A stretch of 7,013 nt of DNA from Oscillospiraceae bacterium (GTDB lineage: Bacteria > Bacillota > Clostridia > Oscillospirales > Acutalibacteraceae). Of the stretch, positions 1-6,490 are shown piece after piece. Numbering within the stretch: the first letter of the stretch is position 1; each line of letters opens with the position of its first letter. Position numbers and translations under genes: made by a program. The stretch covers positions 1-7,013 of the forward strand of contig JAJXDX010000069.1 of assembly GCA_021640185.1 (NCBI GenBank), given 5' to 3'. The notes below the pieces were generated by a model that was given only the letters and a program-made list of their open reading frames with translations, was not told the DNA's origin and searched no databases.

Positions 1-20
1 GATCTGCACGGATCTGCACG
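1..20. repeat. 10-bp tandem direct repeat, two copies
   Basis: The unit GATCTGCACG occurs twice back to back at the very edge of the window. More copies may lie upstream, which cannot be seen. It is not linked to any gene here. It could be the end of a longer tandem array, a small slippage duplication, or an assembly edge effect. Confidence 0.6.
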
Positions 21-44
21 CGTTCCCTGTGTTTTTATAAGGAA

Positions 45-120
45 AAAGAGCGATCATTACGCCGGATAGGGCAAAACTTATCTGATTTTAAGATTGCATT
101 TTCCCTATTTTACGCTCTTT
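45..120. repeat. Nested imperfect inverted repeat upstream of the promoter
   Basis: The outer arms AAAGAGCG (45-52) and CGCTCTTT (113-120) are exact reverse complements. Inside them ATAGGGCAAAA (66-76) pairs with TTTTCCCTAT (99-108) with one bulged base, and at the centre ATCT (80-83) pairs with AGAT (91-94) around a 7-base loop. Together they could fold into a long, interrupted, AT-rich hairpin in DNA or RNA. The sequence after 120 lacks a proper T-run, so it is not a typical intrinsic terminator. It may be a leftover of a small non-autonomous element, a processing site for an upstream transcript, or a regulatory structure. The pairing is seen directly; the role is unknown. Confidence 0.45.
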
Positions 121-141
121 CTGTGCAAAAGGTTTTATTCA

Positions 142-166
142 TTGACACCAAGTTTTTTCGGTGTTA
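142..166. promoter_or_regulatory. Inverted repeat overlapping the -35 box (possible operator)
   Basis: TTGACACC (142-149) and GGTGTTAA (159/160-167 region) form an inverted repeat with seven of eight positions complementary, around an AT-rich centre that contains a run of six T. It covers the -35 box and the spacer, a classic position for repressor binding. The repeat itself is seen; the bound factor is unknown, and no regulator gene lies in the window. Confidence 0.4.
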
Positions 167-170
167 AGAT
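142..170 (+). promoter_or_regulatory. Sigma70-type promoter of the operon
   Basis: A perfect -35 box TTGACA (142-147) is followed after exactly 17 bases by TAAGAT (165-170), which matches four of six positions of the TATAAT consensus, including the first two and last two. The surroundings are AT-rich, in contrast with the GC-rich genes. Transcription would start near 177-180 and give a leader of about 115 bases before the first start codon. It is the only good promoter I see on the + strand, and it probably drives all four genes. Confidence 0.65.
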
Positions 171-177
171 GATCTTA
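165..177. promoter_or_regulatory. Perfect 13-bp palindrome over the -10 box (possible operator)
   Basis: TAAGAT-G-ATCTTA is a perfect inverted repeat with 6-bp arms and a single central base. It begins on the -10 box and ends near the expected transcription start. The half-site with its preceding base, TTAAGAT, also occurs at 88-94, inside the upstream inverted repeat. Palindromes in this position are typical of repressor operators. It could be chance in AT-rich DNA, but the exact overlap with the promoter makes a regulatory role plausible. Confidence 0.45.
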
Positions 178-292
178 CCGGGCATTGGGACGGACGTTTT
201 CCCGCCCCGACCGCACATTTCGTTTGTCATTTTTTAATGTCGCTGCCGCCGACATAAAATCGGACACATCGCCCCGAAAAAGGAGAACGCTT
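178..292 (+). promoter_or_regulatory. 5' leader with small hairpin and ribosome binding site
   Basis: This is the presumed untranslated leader. ATGTCG (237-242) and CGACAT (250-255) can form a 6-bp stem with a 7-base loop. The Shine-Dalgarno AAGGAG (280-285) lies 7 bases before the ATG at 293 and decides the start of the first gene. An in-frame TTG at 185 has no such site. I recognise no known riboswitch class. Confidence 0.5.
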
Positions 293-1882
293 ATGCCGAC
301 AGCAAAGAAGAAAAAACTGATCCTGATCGTGGCCGCCGCGATGGCGGCCGTCGTGCTGGCCAGCGTCGCCGCAGCGCTGGCGGTCACCGGCTGTTTCGAC
401 CCGGTGGTCGAGATCGACGGCTTCACCCTCGGGCGGATCGCCCACAAAAGCGAGCTGGACGTCGTGGCGCTGGGCGCCGACCCCACCGGGAAAACGGACG
501 AGACGAAGCGCCTGCAGGCGATCCATAAGTCCGGCAAGCGGGTCTATTATCCCAACGGCACCTATCTGTTCAACGGCTACACGCTGGATCTGTCGGGCGG
601 CGTGCGATTCCAGAGCATGGACGGCGTGACGGTGCGCGATCGCATATCGGACGAGAACATCCTGCGCTTCGACGACTTCGGCAATTTGGTCGGCCTGATG
701 CAGAACCATCTGGAGCTGACCGAGAACAGCTCGATCCCGATCTGCGGCACGCTGGTGTCGCCGCCGCTGTCGACGAAAAAATACGAAACGAAGGCCGACC
801 TGCTGGCGTACTGGTACAACGACTTCGGCCTGCAGTGCACGCGTGACGCCAAGACCGGCTGGATCGGCTGGTATTACTGGACGTGGAACCACCACGACGC
901 CGCATCGAACAAGGCGCTGCGCGCGGTGGCGGGCAAGCAGCCCGACGGCTACGACCCCGCGCGCCACCCGCTTTTGGGCTTTTATTATGGGGACGACCCC
1001 AAGGTGCTGGACTGGCAGAGCTACTGGCTGTACGAATACGGCGTGCAGAACGTCGCGCTCTTGGCGGAGGATCTGACGAACTGGAGCGAGCCGACCTCCA
1101 CCGCCTACTGGGCCTATCAGCTGTTCCACAACGCCCCGAACTTCCGTAACCTGCGCTATGCCTTCGTCGCGTCCACGCCGTGGGCCAAGGCCGGCGAGAC
1201 CGAGGTGGCGGACAGCGTGCGTCAGCGGTGGTATAAAATGATCGACACCTACACCGCATTCGATAACGTCTACTGTCTGGAAAAAGACGGCAAACGGTAT
1301 CCGGTGGTGTCGCTGCTGGAGGAAAAAGCCCTCGTCACGGTGTTCGATACGGCCTTCGGCCGCACCGGAACGGCAGGGACGCAGGCGTTTTTGGAGGAGA
1401 TCGCGCAGCGCTTCCGGGAAAAGGGCTTCGACGGCGTGGCGCTGCTGTCGCGCAGCCAAGTCGACGGCTTCCAGACCGACGAGATGCGCGCGCACTTCGA
1501 AAAGCTGGGGATGCTGCGCTATTCCTCCAGCTATACGCCGAACGACATCCCGTCGCGCGCGTTCCACGGCGCGATGACGTATGACGAGATGGTGGATGCC
1601 TTCTCGCCCGCGGCGGACCCGTTCGCCGTGCAGGCGATCGCCACGTCGATCGATACGCAGACCCCGCACGAATCGGGCTGGGTGTGCAAAGGCTCCACCC
1701 CGGCGGGCTTCGGCCGCTTTTTGCAAAAGGCGCTCGATCACCTGGATCAAAACCCGGATATGCCGCGCATCATCACCTGCTACAACGTGTCCGAATGGGC
1801 GGAGGGCGGTGCGGCGCTGCAGCCCACCGTCGGCAACGGCTTCGGTTATCTGGAAGCGGTGCGCGACGCCCTGATCCGATAA
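293..1882 (+). CDS. Exported GH99/WbsX-like glycoside hydrolase with pectate-lyase-like N-terminal segment (probable lipoprotein)
   Basis: A 529-residue protein, probably a surface-anchored endo-acting glycosidase. Residues 1-34 are a basic start (KKKK) plus a long hydrophobic stretch ending in a lipobox, V31-T-G-C34. The hydrophobic part is about 23 residues, so an uncleaved membrane anchor is an alternative. Residues about 56-106 resemble the beginning of pectate lyase superfamily beta-helix proteins (ALGAD...TDET, then YYPNGTYLFNG), but the helix is not continued. From about 167 to the end a TIM-barrel-like enzyme of the GH99/WbsX type follows: AYWYNDFG, GWIGWYYWTWNHHD (189-202), HPLLGFYYGDDP with DWQ and YEYGV, and near the C-terminus CYNVSEWAEGG. 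In GH99 two glutamates three residues apart in a WNEWxEG motif are catalytic; E501 and E504 occupy these positions. GH99 members are endo-alpha-mannosidases/mannanases, but the substrate here cannot be read. The start at 293 is chosen for its ribosome binding site and signal sequence. It is first in the operon and about half identical, by eye, to the next gene. Confidence 0.75.
   Translation: MPTAKKKKLILIVAAAMAAVVLASVAAALAVTGCFDPVVEIDGFTLGRIAHKSELDVVALGADPTGKTDETKRLQAIHKSGKRVYYPNGTYLFNGYTLDLSGGVRFQSMDGVTVRDRISDENILRFDDFGNLVGLMQNHLELTENSSIPICGTLVSPPLSTKKYETKADLLAYWYNDFGLQCTRDAKTGWIGWYYWTWNHHDAASNKALRAVAGKQPDGYDPARHPLLGFYYGDDPKVLDWQSYWLYEYGVQNVALLAEDLTNWSEPTSTAYWAYQLFHNAPNFRNLRYAFVASTPWAKAGETEVADSVRQRWYKMIDTYTAFDNVYCLEKDGKRYPVVSLLEEKALVTVFDTAFGRTGTAGTQAFLEEIAQRFREKGFDGVALLSRSQVDGFQTDEMRAHFEKLGMLRYSSSYTPNDIPSRAFHGAMTYDEMVDAFSPAADPFAVQAIATSIDTQTPHESGWVCKGSTPAGFGRFLQKALDHLDQNPDMPRIITCYNVSEWAEGGAALQPTVGNGFGYLEAVRDALIR
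857..897 (+). repeat. Near-identical 41-base block shared by the two GH99-like genes, copy 1
   Basis: This block differs from 2366-2406 at one base (T872 versus C2381). It encodes the GWIGW[YH]YWTWNHHD segment, the best conserved stretch between the paralogues. It marks their origin by duplication and probably part of the active site. Confidence 0.8.
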
Positions 1883-1900
1883 AACGGGAGGAAAAACGCC

Positions 1901-3406
1901 ATGATCTCGCTCGACTACCCTTCGTCCCTGCGCTTTTCGCCGGAGAAGCTGGCCGCCGAGGAGCTGTGCGCGCTCGATTTCGGCATCGATAACACCGGCA
2001 CGCTGGATAACACCGCCCTGATGCAGGCCCTGCACAGCACCGGCCGCCGGATCTATTATCCGAACGGCGTGTACCTTTTCAACGGCGATACGCTCGATCT
2101 GTCCGGCGGCGTGCGGTTCGAAACGCGCGAGGGCGTCACGGTCCGCAACCGCATCTCGCCGATGAACGTCATCGTGTTCGACGACTTCGGCAACCTGATC
2201 GGCCTGATGGAGAACCACCTGGAATATACGGAGCGCGACCTCGGGCGCACGTCGGGCAGCCTCGTGCCGCCGCCGCTGTCGCAGTCGAAGCGGAAAACGC
2301 GCGCCGACCTGATCGCGTACTGGTATAACGATTTCGGCCTGCAATGCCACAAAACGCTGCGCTATGGCTGGATCGGCTGGCATTACTGGACGTGGAACCA
2401 CCACGATGCCGCCGTGTCCCCCGCCCTGCGCGAGCAGTTCGGCCGGCAGATGGACGGCTACGACCCCTCCCGTCACCCGCTGCTGGGGTTCTATCACGGG
2501 GACGACCCCACGGTGCTGGACTGGCAGTGCTATTGGCTGTACGAATACGGCGTCAACGCCGTGTCGCTGCTCGGCGGCGATCTTGCCCGGTGGGAGGACC
2601 CGCTGCACGGCAGCCATTTCGTCTATCAGCTGTTCCACCACGTCAAAAACTTCAAAAACCTCAAATACATCATGACCGGCCCCACCCCGTGGGTGAAGCC
2701 GGAGGACGCCCCCGCCGCCGCACGCGAGGTGGAGGACACCTGCCTGCGGCTGCTGGATAAGACCTATGCCGCGTTCCCCAACTACTACGCGTTCACCGAG
2801 GACGGCACGGACTTCCCGGTGATGTCGTTCCTCGGCGAGAACGCGCTGCTCAGCGTGTTTGATCCGGCCGGCGGAATCGAGGGCACGGTCACGTTCTATC
2901 TTCGGCTGGCGCAGGCGTTCCGGCAGCGCGGCTTCGGCGGGGTCACGGTGTTCGCCGTGTTCCCGGATCCCCGTTTCGACGCACCGGACGTGCGCCGCCG
3001 TCTGGCGGAGAACGGCGTGCGCCGCTACCTGTCCAATTACACGCCGTGGCACGTCGACCAAAGCCTGTTCAAGGAGGGCACGTACCGCGCCCTCGTCGAC
3101 AGCTACGACCCGCCGGACGATCCGCACACGATCTTGGCCGTCGGCAACAGCGTCAACACCCACACTCCGCACGAATCGGCATGGCACTGCCCCGGCAACA
3201 CGCCCGCACTGTTCGCCGAATACCTGCGCAAGGCGCTCGACCATCTCGACCGCTGCCCCGCTATGCGGCGCACGGTCACGTGCTACAACCTGTCCGAATG
3301 GGCGGAGGGCGGCCCCGGCCTGCAGCCGAACGTGTACGACCGCTTCGGCTATCTGGATGCGATCCGCAGCACGGTCGTGATCGATGAGAAGGAGGAAGGA
3401 CGATGA
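1901..3406 (+). CDS. Cytoplasmic paralogue: GH99/WbsX-like glycoside hydrolase with pectate-lyase-like N-terminal segment
   Basis: A 501-residue protein that aligns with the first gene over nearly its whole length. It starts directly in the globular part (MISLDYPSSL) with no signal peptide or lipobox, so it is predicted to stay in the cytoplasm. Residues about 22-70 carry the same pectate-lyase-like segment (TLDNTALMQA, IYYPNGVYLFNG). The barrel-like part contains AYWYNDFG (139-146), GWIGWHYWTWNHHD (156-169), HPLLGFYHGDDP (192-203) and CYNLSEWAEGG (461-471), with E466 and E469 in the positions of the GH99 catalytic pair. GGGAGG (1886-1891) lies 9 bases before the ATG and 18 bases separate it from the first stop, so the genes are likely co-transcribed. 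It most likely acts on fragments brought into the cell. A non-classical export route or a non-catalytic role cannot be excluded. Confidence 0.75.
   Translation: MISLDYPSSLRFSPEKLAAEELCALDFGIDNTGTLDNTALMQALHSTGRRIYYPNGVYLFNGDTLDLSGGVRFETREGVTVRNRISPMNVIVFDDFGNLIGLMENHLEYTERDLGRTSGSLVPPPLSQSKRKTRADLIAYWYNDFGLQCHKTLRYGWIGWHYWTWNHHDAAVSPALREQFGRQMDGYDPSRHPLLGFYHGDDPTVLDWQCYWLYEYGVNAVSLLGGDLARWEDPLHGSHFVYQLFHHVKNFKNLKYIMTGPTPWVKPEDAPAAAREVEDTCLRLLDKTYAAFPNYYAFTEDGTDFPVMSFLGENALLSVFDPAGGIEGTVTFYLRLAQAFRQRGFGGVTVFAVFPDPRFDAPDVRRRLAENGVRRYLSNYTPWHVDQSLFKEGTYRALVDSYDPPDDPHTILAVGNSVNTHTPHESAWHCPGNTPALFAEYLRKALDHLDRCPAMRRTVTCYNLSEWAEGGPGLQPNVYDRFGYLDAIRSTVVIDEKEEGR
2366..2406 (+). repeat. Near-identical 41-base block shared by the two GH99-like genes, copy 2
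   Basis: Partner of 857-897 with a single difference, which changes Y194 of the first protein to H161 here. The rest of the two genes is clearly more diverged, so this block is held either by selection on the protein or by local gene conversion. Confidence 0.8.
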
Positions 3407-6400
3407 AGATACGACGGCTCTTGGCGGTCTTGTCCGCCGCTCTGCTCGCCGCCGCACCGCTCGTGCCGGTCATCGGCACGGCGCAGGCGGACGGCCTGTC
3501 GGTCCCGCCCATGCCGGCGGGAAACACAGATCTGGCCGGTCAGCCGGAGGGCAACGACCCCGACAACATCGCGCACTGGGAGACCCCCGTGCGCATCGAG
3601 GCCCGCGCCCCCAAAACGTCGTACGTCGACTTCGGCAGCCTAAAAGGGATCGACGGCGGCGACACCTATGTGCTGAAGATGACCTTCCGGGTGACCGAGC
3701 AGGCGGGCGGCGTGTATTCCGGCCCGGAGCTGCTTCTGCGCACCGGCGCGGACGGCACGGAATACCGGGCGAAATTCCAAGCTAACTGCAGCTATCTCTT
3801 CCGCGGGGAGGAAAACTGCGCCGCCACGACACAGGCGGACGCGGTCTACGCCCTGAACGAGGAGTTCACCGTGGCCGCCGTCGTTTCCCCCGACCGCGCG
3901 GACATCTTCATGAACGGCAAACAGATCTTGGGCTATGTGGGCAAAGATGACGACGCTTACCGCGGCGGCTCCCCGGCCTTTCGGGTGTTCGGCGGCAGCG
4001 CCCGCGTGCTCGTTTCGGCCTGCTCGGCCTACGACACGGCCGACCGCAGCATCCCGAAGCGTCCGGCCGACAGCCCGGAGCTCGCGACCGGCGTGCACCC
4101 GGTCAAAGACGATCCCGGCCATTTCGCCACGTGGGAGGATCCCCTGCGCATCGTGCGCGACTGCGGGGATAACCGGCTCGTTTTCGACGGCTTCACCGGC
4201 CTGACGAACCGCGACAGCTACGTCCTGCGCGCCACGTTCCGGGTCACGCAGCTGTCGCAGTGGAGCGATCGGTGGTCGGGACCGGAGATCGTGCTGCGCG
4301 GTGACCGTGACGGCACGTATTATCAGATCACCTGTCAGGCAGACCAGACGTATTTTCAGCGTTTTTCGCCGGAGGGCGCGCAGGTGTGCCAAAACAGCGG
4401 CATCTTCTATCATTTGGATGAAGAGTTCACCGTGGCCGCCGTCGTTACCGCGCAGGGCGCGGAGATCTGGCTCAACGGCACGAAGGCGCTCACCTACGAC
4501 GGCTCGGCCGACAGCGCGTGGCTGCGCGGCGCCCCGCGGTTCGAGATCGGCGGCCAGACCTCCATGCTCGCCTATAGCTTCTCCGCCTACGATCTGCGTC
4601 AGCGCAGCGACAGCGTGACGGTCATCCCCGCCGACGGCGGCACCGTCGCCGTCAGCGATCCGCTGGCCGCGGCCGGGGACACGGTCACGCTGACCGTACA
4701 GCCGGACGAGGGCAAGGCCCTGCGCATGGGCAGCCTTGTGGTGCTGGCGGGCGGCAAAAAGATCCGCCCGGAGCGTCTGGGCCGGCGCACCGACCGGCAG
4801 GACGGCGTGTACACCTTCACCATGCCCGACACCGGCACGGCGCAGATCGCGGCCGCGTTCGTCGATGCCGGCACGGCCGACTTTGCCTCGCTCGGCGCTC
4901 AGTATCACACCGCCGACGGTAAGACCGACGGCCTGCGCTTCGGCTTCGCGCTTGCCTACGATACCGCGTCCGGCACCCTGACCCATCAGGGCAATACCTA
5001 CACCGTGCGCGAATACGGCGCACTGATGACCACACGCGCCGCGCTCGATAGCGTGCGCGGCGAAGCACCGGAGGGCGACTGCCTGACCGTGGACGCCGCG
5101 TGGGGCGAGCGAGCAGACGAGCGCAAACAGATCCCGGCCGCCGCCGTGCTGGACATCAGCGGCAGCTATGCGGAATACGCCTGCGCCGTCGACAGCCTCG
5201 ACCCGGCAAAGGACGACGTCATCTATTCCGCCCGCGGCTATGCCGTGCTGGCCGACGGGGAGGGCGGCACCGTGACCCTGTACGCCCCGATCAAGAACTT
5301 CTCGCTGCGCGGCATCAAAAAGGCGGAGGGCTTTTCGCTCAGCGTGCCGTCGTCCGCCATGCTCGGCCTGCCGCAGGGCGTGACCGATGCCTCCCGCTGC
5401 CACGACGGCAGCCGCGCCCGGCTGTCAAGGGTGATGCAAAAGGCGCGCAGCGGCCAAAAGATCACGATCGCGTTTATCGGCGGCTCGATCACCGACGGCA
5501 CGAACGTCAACGTCGAAAACAGCTATGCCCGGCTGGTGCGCAATTGGTGGCTGACCGCCTTCCCAAATACCGCGGTCGAATACGTCAACGCCGGGATCGG
5601 CCAGACCGGCTCGTTCTTCGGTGTCGGGCGCGTCGATGAGGACGTGCTGTCGCACGATCCGGACTTCGTCGTGGTGGAATACGCGGTCAACGACGGCACA
5701 GACCAAGAAACGAAGGAGGCTTACGAAAGCCTGCTGCGCAAGATCCTTGGCGCCGGAAGCGCTCCGGCGGTGCTGGTGCTGCACATGGGCCGCCCCGGCG
5801 GCAGCGCCCAGCAGATGCATGAGGCCGTGGCGACACACTACGATCTGCCGCAGGTCAGCTACCGCGACGCGGTGCTGCGCGGCATCGCGGACGACGTGTT
5901 CGCTTGGAAAGACCTCACCGACGACACCGTCCACCCGAACGTGTACGGCTACGCCGTGTGCGCCGCGCTGGTCAACGGCTATCTGCAGGACGTGTATGCG
6001 CAGATGGATGCGCTGTCCGGCCCGGATGCCCCGCTGCCGGCGCCGCTGACCGGCGACATATACCGCGATATCGTCCGTCTGGGCAGCGCGAAGTTCACAC
6101 CGGACGCGGCGGGCGATTTCACCGCGACGGCGGACGCGACCTACTTCCTCAAGGACGGCTGGCGCTGCTCGACGCCCGGCGGTGCTCCGTTCACCTTCAC
6201 CGTCAAGGCGCGCCGCATCGTCATCGCCTACCGGCGCGATATGTCCATCCCGCGCAGCACGGCGGACGTGTTCGTCAACGATCGGCTCGTCACCTCGCTC
6301 GACGGCCGCTTCACCGGCTGGGACGGCCAGATCGTCCACACCGCCACCGTCGCAGACAGCGCCGAGGCGCAGACCTTCACCGTACAGATCGGCCAACAGG

Positions 6401-6450
6401 CCGGCTCGACCGGCGAGTTCGTCATCGCCGCGATCTATGTCGCCTATTGA
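3403..6450 (+). CDS. Secreted multi-modular SGNH/GDSL esterase with two concanavalin-like modules
   Basis: A 1015-residue exoprotein. Residues 1-29 are a Sec signal peptide (MKIRRLLAVL..., likely cut after A27-Q-A29). Two homologous beta-rich modules follow, about 38-213 and 221-398, each with HWE/TWE, PVRI/PLRI, a SGPE segment, EEFTVAAVV and a NG turn; they look like concanavalin/LamG or DUF1080-type carbohydrate-binding folds. Residues 403-488 resemble the bacterial repeat domain (VTLTVQPDEG, YTFTMPDTG, AAAFVDAG). Residues 493-638 contain LRFGFALAYD and REYGALMTT, a beta-rich type seen in clostridial exoproteins. About 672-870 is an SGNH hydrolase: block I FIGGSITDG with S695, block II NAGIGQTGS, block III YAVNDG with N763, block V D841-T-V-H844. 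Ser, Asp and His are thus present, suggesting a carbohydrate (acetyl) esterase. Residues 885-1015 form a C-terminal beta domain (ADVFVNDRLVTSLDG) common beside such esterases. No LPXTG, dockerin or SLH is seen. Start and previous stop overlap as ATGA, with GGAGGAAGGA just upstream, indicating translational coupling. Confidence 0.85.
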   Translation: MKIRRLLAVLSAALLAAAPLVPVIGTAQADGLSVPPMPAGNTDLAGQPEGNDPDNIAHWETPVRIEARAPKTSYVDFGSLKGIDGGDTYVLKMTFRVTEQAGGVYSGPELLLRTGADGTEYRAKFQANCSYLFRGEENCAATTQADAVYALNEEFTVAAVVSPDRADIFMNGKQILGYVGKDDDAYRGGSPAFRVFGGSARVLVSACSAYDTADRSIPKRPADSPELATGVHPVKDDPGHFATWEDPLRIVRDCGDNRLVFDGFTGLTNRDSYVLRATFRVTQLSQWSDRWSGPEIVLRGDRDGTYYQITCQADQTYFQRFSPEGAQVCQNSGIFYHLDEEFTVAAVVTAQGAEIWLNGTKALTYDGSADSAWLRGAPRFEIGGQTSMLAYSFSAYDLRQRSDSVTVIPADGGTVAVSDPLAAAGDTVTLTVQPDEGKALRMGSLVVLAGGKKIRPERLGRRTDRQDGVYTFTMPDTGTAQIAAAFVDAGTADFASLGAQYHTADGKTDGLRFGFALAYDTASGTLTHQGNTYTVREYGALMTTRAALDSVRGEAPEGDCLTVDAAWGERADERKQIPAAAVLDISGSYAEYACAVDSLDPAKDDVIYSARGYAVLADGEGGTVTLYAPIKNFSLRGIKKAEGFSLSVPSSAMLGLPQGVTDASRCHDGSRARLSRVMQKARSGQKITIAFIGGSITDGTNVNVENSYARLVRNWWLTAFPNTAVEYVNAGIGQTGSFFGVGRVDEDVLSHDPDFVVVEYAVNDGTDQETKEAYESLLRKILGAGSAPAVLVLHMGRPGGSAQQMHEAVATHYDLPQVSYRDAVLRGIADDVFAWKDLTDDTVHPNVYGYAVCAALVNGYLQDVYAQMDALSGPDAPLPAPLTGDIYRDIVRLGSAKFTPDAAGDFTATADATYFLKDGWRCSTPGGAPFTFTVKARRIVIAYRRDMSIPRSTADVFVNDRLVTSLDGRFTGWDGQIVHTATVADSAEAQTFTVQIGQQAGSTGEFVIAAIYVAY
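3514..4041 (+). repeat. Concanavalin-like module, copy 1 (in the esterase)
   Basis: First of three copies of a roughly 175-residue unit that includes its own linker (MPAGNTDLAG) and then AHWETPVRIE, a GGDTYVLKMTF strand, YSGPELLLRTGADGT, a N-C-S-Y-L-F segment, EEFTVAAVV and IFMNGKQIL. Bases 3862-3885 are identical to 4423-4446 in copy 2. C129 and C139 are 10 residues apart and could pair. It resembles concanavalin-like binding folds; the ligand is unknown. Confidence 0.75.
4063..4596 (+). repeat. Concanavalin-like module, copy 2 (in the esterase)
   Basis: Second copy, with linker RPADSPELATG, then ATWEDPLRIV, SYVLRATFRVT, WSGPEIVLRGDRDGT, EEFTVAAVV and IWLNGTKALTY. It is more diverged than copies 1 and 3 are from each other, and has a short insertion (QLSQWSDRW) before the SGPE strand. 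The position of C129 in copy 1 is not a cysteine here, so a disulfide is not a common feature of the family. Confidence 0.75.
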
Positions 6451-6490
6451 CCGTTGCCCTTTCGGCATCAAAAAATCAAAGGAGTGATCT

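Noticed and set aside
45..125. Intrinsic terminator of an upstream gene
   Set aside because: The pairing arms are interrupted and AT-rich, and the 3' side continues with CTGTGC rather than a run of T.
185..292. Earlier TTG start for the first gene
   Set aside because: It has no Shine-Dalgarno site, and it would put 36 non-hydrophobic residues before the signal sequence; the ATG at 293 has a good site 7 bases upstream.
1..292. CRISPR array, tRNA, riboswitch or catabolite-response (cre) site in the upstream region
   Set aside because: No regularly spaced repeats, cloverleaf, known riboswitch core or good match to the cre consensus could be seen.
227..3457. Very long open frame on the minus strand (1076 codons)
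   Set aside because: It lies antisense to both GH99-like genes. The translation is rich in R, A, V, H and Q with no recognisable domain, and its internal similarity only mirrors the duplication on the + strand. This is a shadow of GC-biased third positions.
3640..5403. Long minus-strand open frame opposite the esterase gene
   Set aside because: Same reason: low-complexity composition, no motif, and a complete overlap with a gene whose domains are clear.
6451..6490. Terminator or promoter between the third and fourth genes
   Set aside because: The 40-base gap has no inverted repeat with a T-run and no convincing -35/-10 pair; it holds only the ribosome binding site.
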